Shown piece after piece: positions 29,061-37,806 of a stretch of 58,276 nucleotides of DNA. Position 1 is the stretch's first letter. Each line of letters begins with the position of its first letter. Position numbers and translations under genes: made by a program. Location: positions 1 to 58,276 of the forward strand of contig JAIELC010000033.1 in NCBI GenBank assembly GCA_019753375.1, written 5' to 3'. The notes beneath the pieces were generated by a model. That model did no database searches. It saw only the letters and a list, made by a program, of their open reading frames with translations, and had not been told where the DNA came from. The DNA is from Sphingomonas sp. GTDB lineage: Bacteria; Pseudomonadota; Alphaproteobacteria; Sphingomonadales; Sphingomonadaceae.

Positions 29061-30584
29061 TCAGGCGGCTTGCTTCAAGCCATCACCGCGCAGCGACGCA
29101 AGGCTTTTTGCAAGCGCCTTGGCCGTGATCGATTCGGCAGCCGCCGAAATGTGATCGACATAGGCCAGTTCGCAATTTCCCCACCGATGCCCGCCGAAAT
29201 AGACCGGTACAAACACGTTCTTGACGGGAAGGAAGTCGCCATTGCCAAGCGTCATCCGATAACAGTTCAGCATCGACGGCGCATCGCTTTCGATAGCGCG
29301 GGCGGTAGCATCATCCAGCCCCATCTGGCGACGATTGCGCGACCAGGTGTTGTTCCACTCGACATCATTGCCCTGCGGCTGTGATCGCAGCGACAAATGG
29401 GTTGGCAGATAGCCGTTATTGTCGCTGATCACGCAGCTGATAGACCGCGGCGTCGCGAACATCACCCGATCGAGGATGGGGCGAATATGCATGTCGGCAA
29501 AGCCGTTGAAGCGCGTCGTGTGCTGAAGCGGATTGGTGCCCGGCACGGGCTGGTATTCAGCGTCGAAGACATCATCGAGCGTGATGGCGCCGCGCGACAA
29601 TGCGGCATCCACCACCTCGCTAATTTCCTTCGCGACCGCCACGGCAAGATTGATCAGCGGTGTATCATCGATCTCGACGCCGCTCGATGCCAATTGGTCC
29701 AGCATCATGTTCGCATCGCTTTCCAGTCCATCGAGGCGAACTCGGGCGGAGCGGAGGACGTGGCCATTGGCTCGCGTCGCCGAAGCCGACGCTGCCATTT
29801 CGCGCTGAACGGCCGAAATGCTGGCGTGCATCTGTTCGGTTGACCGTGCCATCCCCTCGGTCTGTTCGTCGACCAGCGCCACGATTGATCCAATATCGTC
29901 GACCGTTTTTTCCAGCGCGTTGATCTTGCCGCGCGCCAGATCGGCTTCCTGAACGCCGTGATCGATGGCGTTGCTGAAGCTCGAGGCTTCGTCAGCCAGA
30001 CGGGTCAATGTCTGATCGATCCGCTCGGTGGCATCGCGGGTAATCTGGGCCAGTTTCTTCACCTCGGTCGCGACCACGGCGAAGGCCTGACCCGCCTCGC
30101 CCGCGCGCGCTGCCTCTATCGCCGCGTTGAGTGCGAGCATGTTGGTTTGCTTGGCGATGCCACCGATCATTTGCGAAACCTGCTGCACCTGATCGAGTGC
30201 CTCAACGATCCGTTCCATCCCGCCGCTGAGCTCCTGAACCAGCGCGGTTAAATCCTGAAAACCGGCTACCGACCCGATGATCGAGACCTTGCCCTGCGTC
30301 AGCTTGTCCTTGACGTCCTCTGACAGGCGCTGCGCCCGGTCGATCGATTGGGCGACACTGGCCTGGTCTTGCGACAGCGCAGCGGCAACCGCATCGAACC
30401 GGTCAAGATCGGCGATCGTCTGATCCATCCGTTCCGATACCGCCGTGACATATCCACCGACATCGGCACACTCAATGACAAGCGCGCCGCAGTTACGGGC
30501 GACATCACGAATGACAGTTTCAACGGCGGCACTCGTCCCCATGGGCGCGGCATTCCCCAATTCTGACCGACCACCCCTAGCCAC
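29061..30584 (-). CDS. Soluble methyl-accepting chemotaxis protein with C-terminal sensor region
   Basis: The 507 residues contain no membrane segment. Residues 40-330 form the long coiled coil of a chemoreceptor, with the CheA/CheW-binding hairpin tip at about 145-180 ([21 protein letters not shown]). A C-terminal domain of about 160 residues follows, with [10 protein letters not shown] and [18 protein letters not shown]. That pattern is shared by a group of cytoplasmic receptors with a C-terminal, Cache-like sensor. The start is GTG at 30584; an ATG at 30542 is also plausible. It is convergent with the GH1 gene, 38 bases away, and divergent from the VWA gene. The signal is unknown. Confidence 0.88.
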   Translation of the reverse strand: MARGGRSELGNAAPMGTSAAVETVIRDVARNCGALVIECADVGGYVTAVSERMDQTIADLDRFDAVAAALSQDQASVAQSIDRAQRLSEDVKDKLTQGKVSIIGSVAGFQDLTALVQELSGGMERIVEALDQVQQVSQMIGGIAKQTNMLALNAAIEAARAGEAGQAFAVVATEVKKLAQITRDATERIDQTLTRLADEASSFSNAIDHGVQEADLARGKINALEKTVDDIGSIVALVDEQTEGMARSTEQMHASISAVQREMAASASATRANGHVLRSARVRLDGLESDANMMLDQLASSGVEIDDTPLINLAVAVAKEISEVVDAALSRGAITLDDVFDAEYQPVPGTNPLQHTTRFNGFADMHIRPILDRVMFATPRSISCVISDNNGYLPTHLSLRSQPQGNDVEWNNTWSRNRRQMGLDDATARAIESDAPSMLNCYRMTLGNGDFLPVKNVFVPVYFGGHRWGNCELAYVDHISAAAESITAKALAKSLASLRGDGLKQAA

Positions 30585-30660
30585 GACGTCCTAAAGCTCG
30601 ATTAACTTTGCCTCGCGAACCGGGCGCGCTAGGGTGGCCGCAACGCAGTGACCGGGGTTG

Positions 30661-31842
30661 ATGATGTTTCTGAATTTTCTCGACGAGCTCCGCGCCGCGG
30701 GCATCCAGGCCAGCATGAAAGAACATCTGCTGTTGCTGGAAGCGCTCGACCGCGATGTCATCAGCCGTACGCCCGAGGATTTCTATTACCTATCCCGCGC
30801 CGTCTACGTGAAAGACGAAGGGCTGCTCGACCGCTTTGATCAGGTTTTTGCCAAGGTATTTAAAGGAATCGCTACGTCGTTCGCTGCCCAGGCGGCTGAT
30901 ATTCCGGCAGATTGGCTGCGCGCGGTTGCCGAGAAATATCTGACACCCGAGGAGATGGCCGCGATTGAGAGCCTGGGGTCGTGGGACGAGATCATGGAAA
31001 CGCTCAAGCAGAGACTTGAGGAACAGGAAGGTCGGCATCAGGGCGGATCGAAATGGATCGGCACGGGCGGCACCAGCCCCTATGGCAATGCCGGCTTTAA
31101 CCCCGAAGGCGTTCGGATCGGTGGGGAATCGAAACACAAGCGCGCGTTGAAGGTCTGGGATCAGCGCGAGTTTCGCAATCTTGACAACACCAAGGAGCTG
31201 GGCACGCGCAATATCAAGATTGCGCTGCGCCGGCTTCGTAAATTCGCGCGCGAAGGCGCCGCCGACGAGCTCGACATCGACGCGACCATCGACGGCACCG
31301 CACGGCAAGGCTGGCTGGACGTTCATATGCGGCCCGAGCGGCGCAATGCCGTCAAGCTGCTGCTGTTCCTCGATGTCGGCGGGTCGATGGATCCGTTTAT
31401 CAAGCTATGCGAAGAGTTGTTTTCGGCGGCGACCACCGAGTTTAAGAATCTCGAATTCTTTTACTTCCACAACTGCCCCTATGAAGGTGTCTGGAAGGAC
31501 AATAAGCGGCGTTTTTCAGAACGAACGCTGATGTGGGACGTTCTGCACAAATACGGGCATGACTATAAGCTCGTCTTCGTCGGTGACGCATCGATGAGCC
31601 CCTATGAAATCACGCATCCGGGCGGATCGGTCGAGCATTTCAACGAGGAATCGGGGGCTGTCTGGCTGCACCGGATGACGACAACCTATCCCGCCACGGT
31701 CTGGCTGAACCCTGTGCCCGAAAACCAGTGGGGCTATTCGCAAAGCATCAAGATCATCCGCGAATTGGTCAATGACCGGATGTATCCGCTCAGCCTTGCC
31801 GGACTCGATGACGCAATGCGCGAGCTGACCCGCAAACGATGA
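30661..31842 (+). CDS. CoxE-like VWA-domain protein
   Basis: This protein of about 393 residues has an N-terminal helical domain (MFLNFLDELRAAGI) and a C-terminal von Willebrand A fold. The metal-site motif appears as LFLDVGGSMDPF, with Gly in place of the first Ser of DxSxS, as is common in this family. A later loop reads VGDASMSPYEI. Partner proteins of MoxR ATPases look like this. The first ATG at 30661 is followed by a second at 30664; either could serve, with ACCGGGG upstream. It is probably the functional partner of the ATPase at 26796-27662, now about 3 kb away. Confidence 0.88.
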   Translation: MMFLNFLDELRAAGIQASMKEHLLLLEALDRDVISRTPEDFYYLSRAVYVKDEGLLDRFDQVFAKVFKGIATSFAAQAADIPADWLRAVAEKYLTPEEMAAIESLGSWDEIMETLKQRLEEQEGRHQGGSKWIGTGGTSPYGNAGFNPEGVRIGGESKHKRALKVWDQREFRNLDNTKELGTRNIKIALRRLRKFAREGAADELDIDATIDGTARQGWLDVHMRPERRNAVKLLLFLDVGGSMDPFIKLCEELFSAATTEFKNLEFFYFHNCPYEGVWKDNKRRFSERTLMWDVLHKYGHDYKLVFVGDASMSPYEITHPGGSVEHFNEESGAVWLHRMTTTYPATVWLNPVPENQWGYSQSIKIIRELVNDRMYPLSLAGLDDAMRELTRKR

Positions 31843-31941
31843 AGGACGGGGATTGAAGTCCGATCCGCCAGGTTTGATCGATATCAAAGCACCGGAATAG
31901 AAATCGGATCAGTGTTTCCAGACCAACAATGGAGACACGAC

Positions 31942-32061
31942 ATGCCCAGTGATTTTTTTGTCCTGATCGTGATTGCCGCGATGGCAGCGTTCAGCATCGG
32001 CCTTGGTTTTGTCAGCCTGACCGACCGTGACCCAGCCGATCGGATATCGCCCGCGGAATAG
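31942..32061 (+). CDS. Small membrane protein (39 aa)
   Basis: An ATG at 31942 with a strong GGAGAC ribosome binding site (31931-31936) opens a 39-codon frame. The product has one hydrophobic helix (about residues 5-25, with FFVLIVIAAMAAFSIGLGF) and a short charged tail. The spacing, signal and composition resemble a real single-pass microprotein rather than chance. It lies in the gap between the VWA gene and the AspH-like gene. Function and family are unknown. Confidence 0.55.
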   Translation: MPSDFFVLIVIAAMAAFSIGLGFVSLTDRDPADRISPAE

Positions 32062-32320
32062 CAGAGACCAAGGCGCAGCTCGGTGTCGAACAGCAGGCCT
32101 GACGAGTGCGGCGACGACGGTTTTATGGGCTACTGATACCAGGGTCTTCTTGCCGGACGCCACCAACGCCATGCCGGTACAGAATATCTGCCGACCGCCT
32201 AACCCCATTGCCGGGGCATTCGCAACGCTGCCGGTATTTCGCATTATTGCCCGGCAGCGGGTCAGCTCGAGGCGCGTGGTTCCGGATTGCAGACCGAGAT
32301 ATTTAGTCGTTGGACATACT

Positions 32321-33466
32321 TCACCCTGGAAATTCATCGATCGCCTGAAAAACCGCGACAATCGCCGCACGTTCATCGGGGGTGATTTCAGGACGCCAGA
32401 CATCGAAGATCAGGACGACCCGGTCTTCGTTGCTATCATTCCAGGCCTCGTGTTCCATCGTATCGTCAAAGATCAGCATCTTGCCGACTTCCCACTGCCG
32501 GGTTTCGTTGCCGACGCGAAACCCGCACCCGGGCGGAACAATCAGGGGTAAATGGCAAATCAGCCGGGTGTTGAGCATGCCGGTATGGGGCGGAATTTTT
32601 GCGCCTGCCTTGAGCAGCGAAAACATGATCGTCGGCGCGCGGGTTGTAATATGGCACAACGGCGCCGTTTGAAGGGCGGCGTAACTCTTTTGCGCGCGCG
32701 CCACATTGGCTGCGACGGGATAACCATTCTCGTGAAGATATAGCGAGCTCCAGTTGCGATTATCTGCCAGGCCGTGAAATTCGCGGCGTGGACTGTTGCT
32801 GTCAGTCACCAGATATGGCCGGAAATCTCGCTGATCGCGCATCAATTCCGTAAGTTCAGCAATGATGGCGGAGGTCTGCGCTTCAATGCCTTCCACCCAG
32901 TCAAACTCGTCACGCTCATAGAATTGACGTTGTGGAAGTTCTGGAAAATAAAACATTTTCGGTTGCTGTTGATACACTTCCCGCTCACCGAACAGGATAT
33001 CAAGCGCGTGCTGAAATCGTCGCGAGCGCAGAACATCCGACCTATCGAGCGCCCCTTCCAAAGTCGCCCGGTACGTCCGAGCTGTCTCCTGTGCCAAGGC
33101 GCGGATACGATCTATCTCGCGACCGAGATCGGCAGGAAGCCGCTGCCCCTCGGCAATCTTCAGGGCGCGTTCGTGAAAGCGCGATGATCCACGAATGTCC
33201 CCTGCATCGCGCCGGCAGTCGCCCTTGATTACCAAGGCGCCAATATTGTTGGGATCGGACCCAAGCGCGCGATCGATCGCCGCTTCCGTGGCGACGACAT
33301 CGCGCATGCCTCTGCAGGCATAGGCCAACATTAGCCAAATCTGGATGTTGCCGCGCGACTGTGCGACGACCTGCTCGAACAACCCGCGCGCCTCGGCAAA
33401 ACGGGCGGCCTGCAATGCGGCAGCACCGCGTCGCACCATTGCTTCCAGCTCCGCCGCGCCGCTCAC
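32321..33466 (-). CDS. TPR-containing aspartyl/asparaginyl beta-hydroxylase-family protein
   Basis: This 381-residue protein has N-terminal tetratricopeptide-like repeats (about residues 5-115) followed by an AspH-type 2-oxoglutarate/iron dioxygenase domain. The iron-ligand segments are PPHTGMLNTRLICHLPL and FDDTMEHEAWN, and the C-terminus reads RVVLIFDVWRPE. Members hydroxylate Asp/Asn side chains or lipid-linked groups. The GTG start at 33466 overlaps the stop of the NamZ-like gene (GTGA), so it is third in a coupled three-gene unit. The substrate is unknown; involvement with the upstream cell-wall enzyme is only suggested by position. Confidence 0.87.
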   Translation of the reverse strand: MSGAAELEAMVRRGAAALQAARFAEARGLFEQVVAQSRGNIQIWLMLAYACRGMRDVVATEAAIDRALGSDPNNIGALVIKGDCRRDAGDIRGSSRFHERALKIAEGQRLPADLGREIDRIRALAQETARTYRATLEGALDRSDVLRSRRFQHALDILFGEREVYQQQPKMFYFPELPQRQFYERDEFDWVEGIEAQTSAIIAELTELMRDQRDFRPYLVTDSNSPRREFHGLADNRNWSSLYLHENGYPVAANVARAQKSYAALQTAPLCHITTRAPTIMFSLLKAGAKIPPHTGMLNTRLICHLPLIVPPGCGFRVGNETRQWEVGKMLIFDDTMEHEAWNDSNEDRVVLIFDVWRPEITPDERAAIVAVFQAIDEFPG

Positions 33467-34668
33467 AAATCACCGTAAAGCAAATATGGCCGCCGCACAT
33501 CTGCCCAGGTCACTTCGTCGCCCATTGCCGGGGCGTCGAGATCACCAATTTGTGCGTTCGTATCGTCGACCCATAAACGCAGTCCCGGGCCACCATTGAT
33601 TACGTCGATGGCGAGCTTGCCGAATTCATATTCATACGGAAAGTCACGCCACAGCGCATAGTCCGGATACAGGTTGCGGATCGCCTTGAAGGCCAGCGCC
33701 TGTAGTCGCCATGGGCGAAATCTGGCATGATCGTATAAATCACCTTCGGCATGCACATGCACGCCATTGCACAGCGATTTTGCGTGCTTATGGAAGGTGG
33801 GCTCAAACCAGATTTCGCGCATCCGGCACCCCTTGATCCAATAGGGCGCCAGCCGTTCCATTTCCGCCATCACGTCGGTCGCAACGATGTCGGGCGCGCC
33901 GAACAGCTCCAGCGGTCGCGTCGTCCCCCGCCCTTCCGACAGCGTGGTCCCTTCCAACATCACCGTGCCGGGATAGGCTCGCGCCATGTTGACGTTGGGC
34001 GCATTGGGGCTCGGGTTGATCCATATGCGGTCCGCCGGCCAGCCAAAGCCGGGCGCCTCGCCCGCCATCCAGCCTTCCATGGCGATCACACGGTAATCGA
34101 CGTCCAGACCGTAATGCGCGATGAACCAATGGCCCAGTTCACCCAACGTCATGCCATGCCGCATCGGCATCGGCCCAGCACCGACAAAGCTTTCCCAACC
34201 CTGCAACAGCGTCAGTCCCTCGATCGGGCGCCCGGCCGGGTTGGGGCGATCGAGCACCCAGACCGCCTTGCGATGATCAGCGGCGGCTTCAAGGACGTAG
34301 AGCAGCGTTGTGATGAAGGTGTAAATCCGCGTACCGAGGTCCTGCAGATCAACCAGCATCACGTCGAAGCAGCCCATTGACTGGCCGGTCGGGCGGCGAA
34401 CGTCACCGTACAGGCTGAACACCGGTATCCCGTAGCGCGGATCGGTGAAGTCGGGCGACTCCATCATGTTATCCTGCAAATCGCCGCGCACCCCGTGCTG
34501 TGGCCCGAACATCGCCGATACATTTAGGCCACACGCGACAAGCGCGTCGAGCGAGTGCGTCAGATCCTGCGTAACAGAGGCTGGATGCGCAAGGAGAGCA
34601 ACCCGTTTCCCCTCGAGCGGCTTACGGAGTGCCGGGTCGGCCAGGAGGCGATCTATACCGAATTTCAT
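33463..34668 (-). CDS. DUF1343/NamZ-like exo-beta-N-acetylmuramidase family protein
   Basis: This 401-residue protein belongs to the DUF1343 family, whose Bacillus member NamZ releases terminal N-acetylmuramic acid from peptidoglycan fragments (GH171). Typical segments are MFGPQHGVRGDLQDN, VMLVDLQDLGTRIYTF, VLDRPNPAGR and SEGRGTTRPLELFGAP. No signal peptide follows the ATG at 34668, so it may act in the cytoplasm on imported muropeptides, or the export signal is not recognisable. The start overlaps the DOMON-like gene stop (ATGA), and its own stop overlaps the AspH-like start. A peptidoglycan-recycling role is inferred. Confidence 0.88.
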   Translation of the reverse strand: MKFGIDRLLADPALRKPLEGKRVALLAHPASVTQDLTHSLDALVACGLNVSAMFGPQHGVRGDLQDNMMESPDFTDPRYGIPVFSLYGDVRRPTGQSMGCFDVMLVDLQDLGTRIYTFITTLLYVLEAAADHRKAVWVLDRPNPAGRPIEGLTLLQGWESFVGAGPMPMRHGMTLGELGHWFIAHYGLDVDYRVIAMEGWMAGEAPGFGWPADRIWINPSPNAPNVNMARAYPGTVMLEGTTLSEGRGTTRPLELFGAPDIVATDVMAEMERLAPYWIKGCRMREIWFEPTFHKHAKSLCNGVHVHAEGDLYDHARFRPWRLQALAFKAIRNLYPDYALWRDFPYEYEFGKLAIDVINGGPGLRLWVDDTNAQIGDLDAPAMGDEVTWADVRRPYLLYGDL

Positions 34669-35213
34669 GCAGCATTTGGTGCCGGTAGGGTCGCAATAAA
34701 GCAATCGGAATTGTGGAAATCGGGCGGCCCGGGCGCGTGGTGTAACGCCCAATATGATTTGGTACCGTCAATTTTTTCGATGACGGCGGAGAGGCCGATG
34801 CTGGTTACGGAATTCACGCCAAGGTGCTTTAGATCGACCCATGATGTGAGCGCGTAGCGCGCTTCGTCAGCCTCCACGTAGATGTCGGGGGCGGGTAAAT
34901 CTAACGCTGGCTGCATACCATCGCGATACGCTTCGAAGCGATAGGATGCGAAGTGGCGGGACGGTGAAAAGTTAAATTCGATGTACGCTGCACCGACCGC
35001 AAAAAATGCTTCGAAGCAGGTATGTTGCCATAAGCCGTCTTTGCGGTCCGGCAAGGCGACCGGCGGCAGGCTGAGGCTCGCGACGTGACCGCTAACAACA
35101 TACTCTATCTTGAGGACATCCGAGCCAACCAGCGTCATCTTGCAACCCAGCCGCAGGTCTTGCGAAAGAGTGGTCTGGTGCGGGACCAGCGCATATTTTT
35201 TTACCCGACCCAT
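34665..35213 (-). CDS. DOMON-like domain protein
   Basis: This 182-residue protein resembles the bacterial DOMON-like family: a beta-rich fold with SLSLPPVALPDRKDGLWQHTCFEAFF, then AAYIEFNFSPSRHFASYRFEAYRDGM, and the C-terminal KSYWALHHAPGPPDFH. DOMON folds typically bind haem or sugars. No clear signal peptide is visible from the ATG at 35213. It is the first gene of a tight minus-strand unit with the NamZ-like and AspH-like genes (ATGA overlap at 34665-34668). A sugar-binding role beside a muramidase would fit, but is inference. Confidence 0.75.
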   Translation of the reverse strand: MGRVKKYALVPHQTTLSQDLRLGCKMTLVGSDVLKIEYVVSGHVASLSLPPVALPDRKDGLWQHTCFEAFFAVGAAYIEFNFSPSRHFASYRFEAYRDGMQPALDLPAPDIYVEADEARYALTSWVDLKHLGVNSVTSIGLSAVIEKIDGTKSYWALHHAPGPPDFHNSDCFIATLPAPNAA

Positions 35214-35222
35214 GCCTAATCT

Positions 35223-35309
35223 CCGTTCAGGCTGAGCTTGTCGAAGCCCTGCCCTCCGGCGCCCACGGTAGAGAGAAAACCAGCCTTTCGACAAGCTCAG
35301 GGCGAACGG
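35223..35309. repeat. REP-like palindromic repeat
   Basis: Two arms of about 26 bases (35223-35248 and 35284-35309) are inverted copies around the shared core CTGAGCTTGTCGAA, with a 35-base spacer. The core sequence is a familiar interspersed repeat in sphingomonads and other Proteobacteria. It occupies the gap between the divergent DOMON-like and rimO genes and would fold into a strong hairpin in either transcript. Confidence 0.85.
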
Positions 35310-35361
35310 ATGGTGGGTGGCTAGCAAAATCGGCGCGCAATCGCTACATGCCGCCGTTCGC

Positions 35362-36693
35362 ATGGCAACTATTCTCCCCTCCCCGCCCAAGATCGGCATG
35401 GTCTCGCTTGGCTGTCCCAAGAATTTGGTCGACAGCGAACGCATCCTGACCAAGCTGCGCAGTGATGGCTATCAGATGTCGCCCGATTATGCGGGGGCCG
35501 ACGTGGTGCTGGTCAACACCTGCGGCTTTCTCGATTCCGCCAAAGAGGAATCGCTGGAAGCAATTGGCGAGGCGATTGCCGAAAATGGTCGCGTTATCGT
35601 GACCGGCTGCATGGGGAAGGAAGCGGCGATGATCCGCGCCAAATTCCCCAATGTTCTGGCGGTGACGGGCGCGCACCAATATGAGGAAGTCGTCGGCGCG
35701 GTGCATGAGGCAGCACCCATGCCGCCCAGCGCGTTTCTGAACCTTGTCCCCGAAAGCGGGCTGAAGCTCACGCCGCGCCACTATAGCTATCTGAAGATTT
35801 CAGAGGGCTGCAACCATCGCTGCGCCTTTTGCATCATCCCGCAATTGCGCGGCGATCTGGTCAGCCGTCGCCCCGACGCGATCCTCCGCGAGGCGGAAAA
35901 GCTGGTCGCGGCGGGCACACGTGAATTGCTCGTTATCAGCCAGGATACATCGGCGTACGGCGTCGATATCCGTCACCAGCCGCGGGAATGGCACGGGCGC
36001 AAAGTGCGCGCGCACATGACCGATCTGGCGCGCGAGCTTGGATCGCTCGGCGCGTGGGTCCGGCTCCATTATGTCTACCCCTATCCGCATGTCGATCAGG
36101 TTGTGCCGCTGATGGCGGAGGGGCTGATAACGCCCTATCTCGACATCCCGTTTCAGCATGCGAGCCCCAGTGTGTTGCGCGCGATGAAACGGCCCGCCAA
36201 CGACGCCAAGGTGCTGGAACGCATCAAGGGCTGGCGCGATATTTGCCCCGATATCGCGATCCGCTCCACCTTCGTGGTCGGCTTTCCCGGCGAGACCGAG
36301 GATGATTTCGCGTATCTGATGGACTGGCTGGCCGAAGCCCGGCTTGACCGCGTTGGCGCGTTTCGGTTCGAGCCGGTCGAGGGCGCCCCTGCCAACGACC
36401 TGCCCAATCCGGTACCCGAAGCGATCAAGGAAGAACGCTACGCCCGCCTGATGGCGCTTACCGCGCAGATTTCAGCGGAGAAGCTGGCCGCCAAAGTCGG
36501 TCGGACGCTGGATGTGATTATTGATGCGGTTGACGCGGACAGCGGCGGCGCGACGGGGCGTTCGCAGGCGGATGCGCCAGAAATTGATGGCGAAGTTCAT
36601 CTGCGCGACGCTGGACATCTGACCCAAGGCGATATCGTGCCCGTTGTCATCGAAGACGCCGACGAGCACGATCTGTTTGGCGTTCCCGCTTAG
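35362..36693 (+). CDS. rimO: Ribosomal protein uS12 methylthiotransferase RimO
   Basis: RimO adds a methylthio group to the conserved aspartate of ribosomal protein S12. The 443-residue protein has the three expected domains. The first is an N-terminal UPF0004 domain with [22 protein letters not shown] and TGCMGK supplying its cluster cysteines. The second is a radical-SAM core with the CNHRCAFC motif at about residue 153. The third is a C-terminal TRAM domain ending at LFGVPA. I place the start at the ATG at 35362; the frame is open upstream into the REP region. RimO rather than MiaB is indicated by PKNLVDSE. Confidence 0.95.
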   Translation: MATILPSPPKIGMVSLGCPKNLVDSERILTKLRSDGYQMSPDYAGADVVLVNTCGFLDSAKEESLEAIGEAIAENGRVIVTGCMGKEAAMIRAKFPNVLAVTGAHQYEEVVGAVHEAAPMPPSAFLNLVPESGLKLTPRHYSYLKISEGCNHRCAFCIIPQLRGDLVSRRPDAILREAEKLVAAGTRELLVISQDTSAYGVDIRHQPREWHGRKVRAHMTDLARELGSLGAWVRLHYVYPYPHVDQVVPLMAEGLITPYLDIPFQHASPSVLRAMKRPANDAKVLERIKGWRDICPDIAIRSTFVVGFPGETEDDFAYLMDWLAEARLDRVGAFRFEPVEGAPANDLPNPVPEAIKEERYARLMALTAQISAEKLAAKVGRTLDVIIDAVDADSGGATGRSQADAPEIDGEVHLRDAGHLTQGDIVPVVIEDADEHDLFGVPA

Positions 36694-37280
36694 TCAGCCT
36701 GCCCCTTTCGCAGCAGGTCGAACGCAATCAGGTGCGCCGTAAAGGTTACCGCAACCCCAAACATCGGGATCAGCGCAAAAGGCAGCAATCGCACATTGGC
36801 CATTGATGCCGGGTCGGTGAATGAGAAATAGATTCCGGTCCCCATCGCAACGATAAGGTCAGCCGCGCCGAAGAGATGGACACCCCAATAGCGCCAGCGA
36901 GCAAACGGCATTGCAACCGCGATCAGGGCAAGAATGCCCGCGAGCAAATCGCCAACCCCGCCGTCGCGCACCAATGTTGGGGGCAGTCCCCCATTGGCAC
37001 CAAACGCAAAGAACAGCCCGGCCGCGCCGATTCGCCAGGCGTGAAATAAGGTAAGCCTCCTCACCCCCACCGCGGCGAACCACTGGCGTAGGCTGGGGTT
37101 GCTGGCATAGGCGATCATCGGAAAGAATATACCCGCCGTGGTAATGGCCGGCACGCCGATCGTTGGCATTGCGGTCAGCCATCCGGCAACCGCAGCGACC
37201 GAAATTGCCGCCGCCCAAACCGATAGCAGCAGTAGGATGATCGGCCCTGCCCGCTGCGGTCGCTGATATAAAGATGCCAT
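36690..37280 (-). CDS. Hypothetical polytopic membrane protein
   Basis: This 196-residue protein has five or six predicted membrane helices and no recognised motif. AGGAGA lies a few bases before the ATG at 37280. It is the second gene of a minus-strand pair with the MarR regulator (44-base gap) and overlaps the rimO stop tail to tail by four bases. MarR-linked membrane proteins often act in efflux or stress responses, but this one does not resemble a known transporter class. Confidence 0.72.
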   Translation of the reverse strand: MASLYQRPQRAGPIILLLLSVWAAAISVAAVAGWLTAMPTIGVPAITTAGIFFPMIAYASNPSLRQWFAAVGVRRLTLFHAWRIGAAGLFFAFGANGGLPPTLVRDGGVGDLLAGILALIAVAMPFARWRYWGVHLFGAADLIVAMGTGIYFSFTDPASMANVRLLPFALIPMFGVAVTFTAHLIAFDLLRKGQAD

Positions 37281-37324
37281 ATCAATTCTCCTGTAGTTAC
37301 ACTGTTTAGGTCAAAAAAAGGGGA

Positions 37325-37768
37325 TTACAGATGCCGCAACCGATCCAGCGCGGGTTGCACGGTTCCCCAGTCATAGGGCGTCAGCTGCGCGGCGCTGTCG
37401 GTCTGTGCGGCGCGCCAAAGCGGCATTGCCTGCGTCAGCCTGGCACGCCCGCTGGTGGTTAGCAACAGCCCCCGGATCCGCTTGTCGCCGTCGGCGACCG
37501 CAGATCGAACCAGTCCGGCATTTTCCAAGGGCGCCAGATTGCGCGTCAACGTCGTCCGTTCGAGCCCAAGGCCTTCAGCAAGCGTGCCGATGCTGACCGG
37601 GTCGGCCTGATTCAAGGCCGACAGGATCGCGAATTGCCCGGATGTAAGCCCGGTCGGCCGTAGCGCCGCATCATAGTGTCGCGCAACCGCACGCGCCGCC
37701 CGCTGCGTGTTGAGACACAGGCAGGCCAGGCTCATCTGCTGCGGGGTCAGAAGCGACTCTTTGTCCAT
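37325..37768 (-). CDS. MarR-family transcriptional regulator
   Basis: This is a 147-residue regulator of classic MarR length. The winged helix-turn-helix spans about residues 45-105: LTSGQFAILSALNQA, then SIGTLAEGLGLERTTLTRNLAPLENAGL, with the conserved wing DGDKRIRGLLLT. Flanking helices form the dimer interface. An inverted repeat (CACTT-N6-AAGTG) 23 bases before its start is a likely autoregulatory operator. It probably controls itself and the downstream membrane gene. The effector is unknown. Confidence 0.88.
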   Translation of the reverse strand: MDKESLLTPQQMSLACLCLNTQRAARAVARHYDAALRPTGLTSGQFAILSALNQADPVSIGTLAEGLGLERTTLTRNLAPLENAGLVRSAVADGDKRIRGLLLTTSGRARLTQAMPLWRAAQTDSAAQLTPYDWGTVQPALDRLRHL

Positions 37769-37790
37769 ATACGGCTTTTATGTGCACTTA

Positions 37791-37806
37791 CACTTTTATT
37801 CAAGTG
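37791..37806. promoter_or_regulatory. Candidate MarR operator
   Basis: CACTT and AAGTG arms flank TTATTC, a 16-base inverted repeat of the size bound by MarR dimers. It lies just upstream of the MarR gene start at 37768 and overlaps the end of the ceramidase gene (stop at 37800). A GTGCAC palindrome at 37782-37787 adds a possible second site. The assignment rests on position and symmetry alone. Confidence 0.4.

Noticed and set aside
31892..31918. GGAAT...GTTT as a second EcfG promoter before the 39-aa gene
   Set aside because: The first element differs from GGAAC and the spacing to GTT is 15 bases, too short for the consensus.
31909..32403. Long minus-strand frame around the 39-aa gene, with a passing resemblance to a transposase tail (ALVASGKK)
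   Set aside because: Only a few residues match, no conserved motif follows, and part of it is antisense to the small gene; not supportable.
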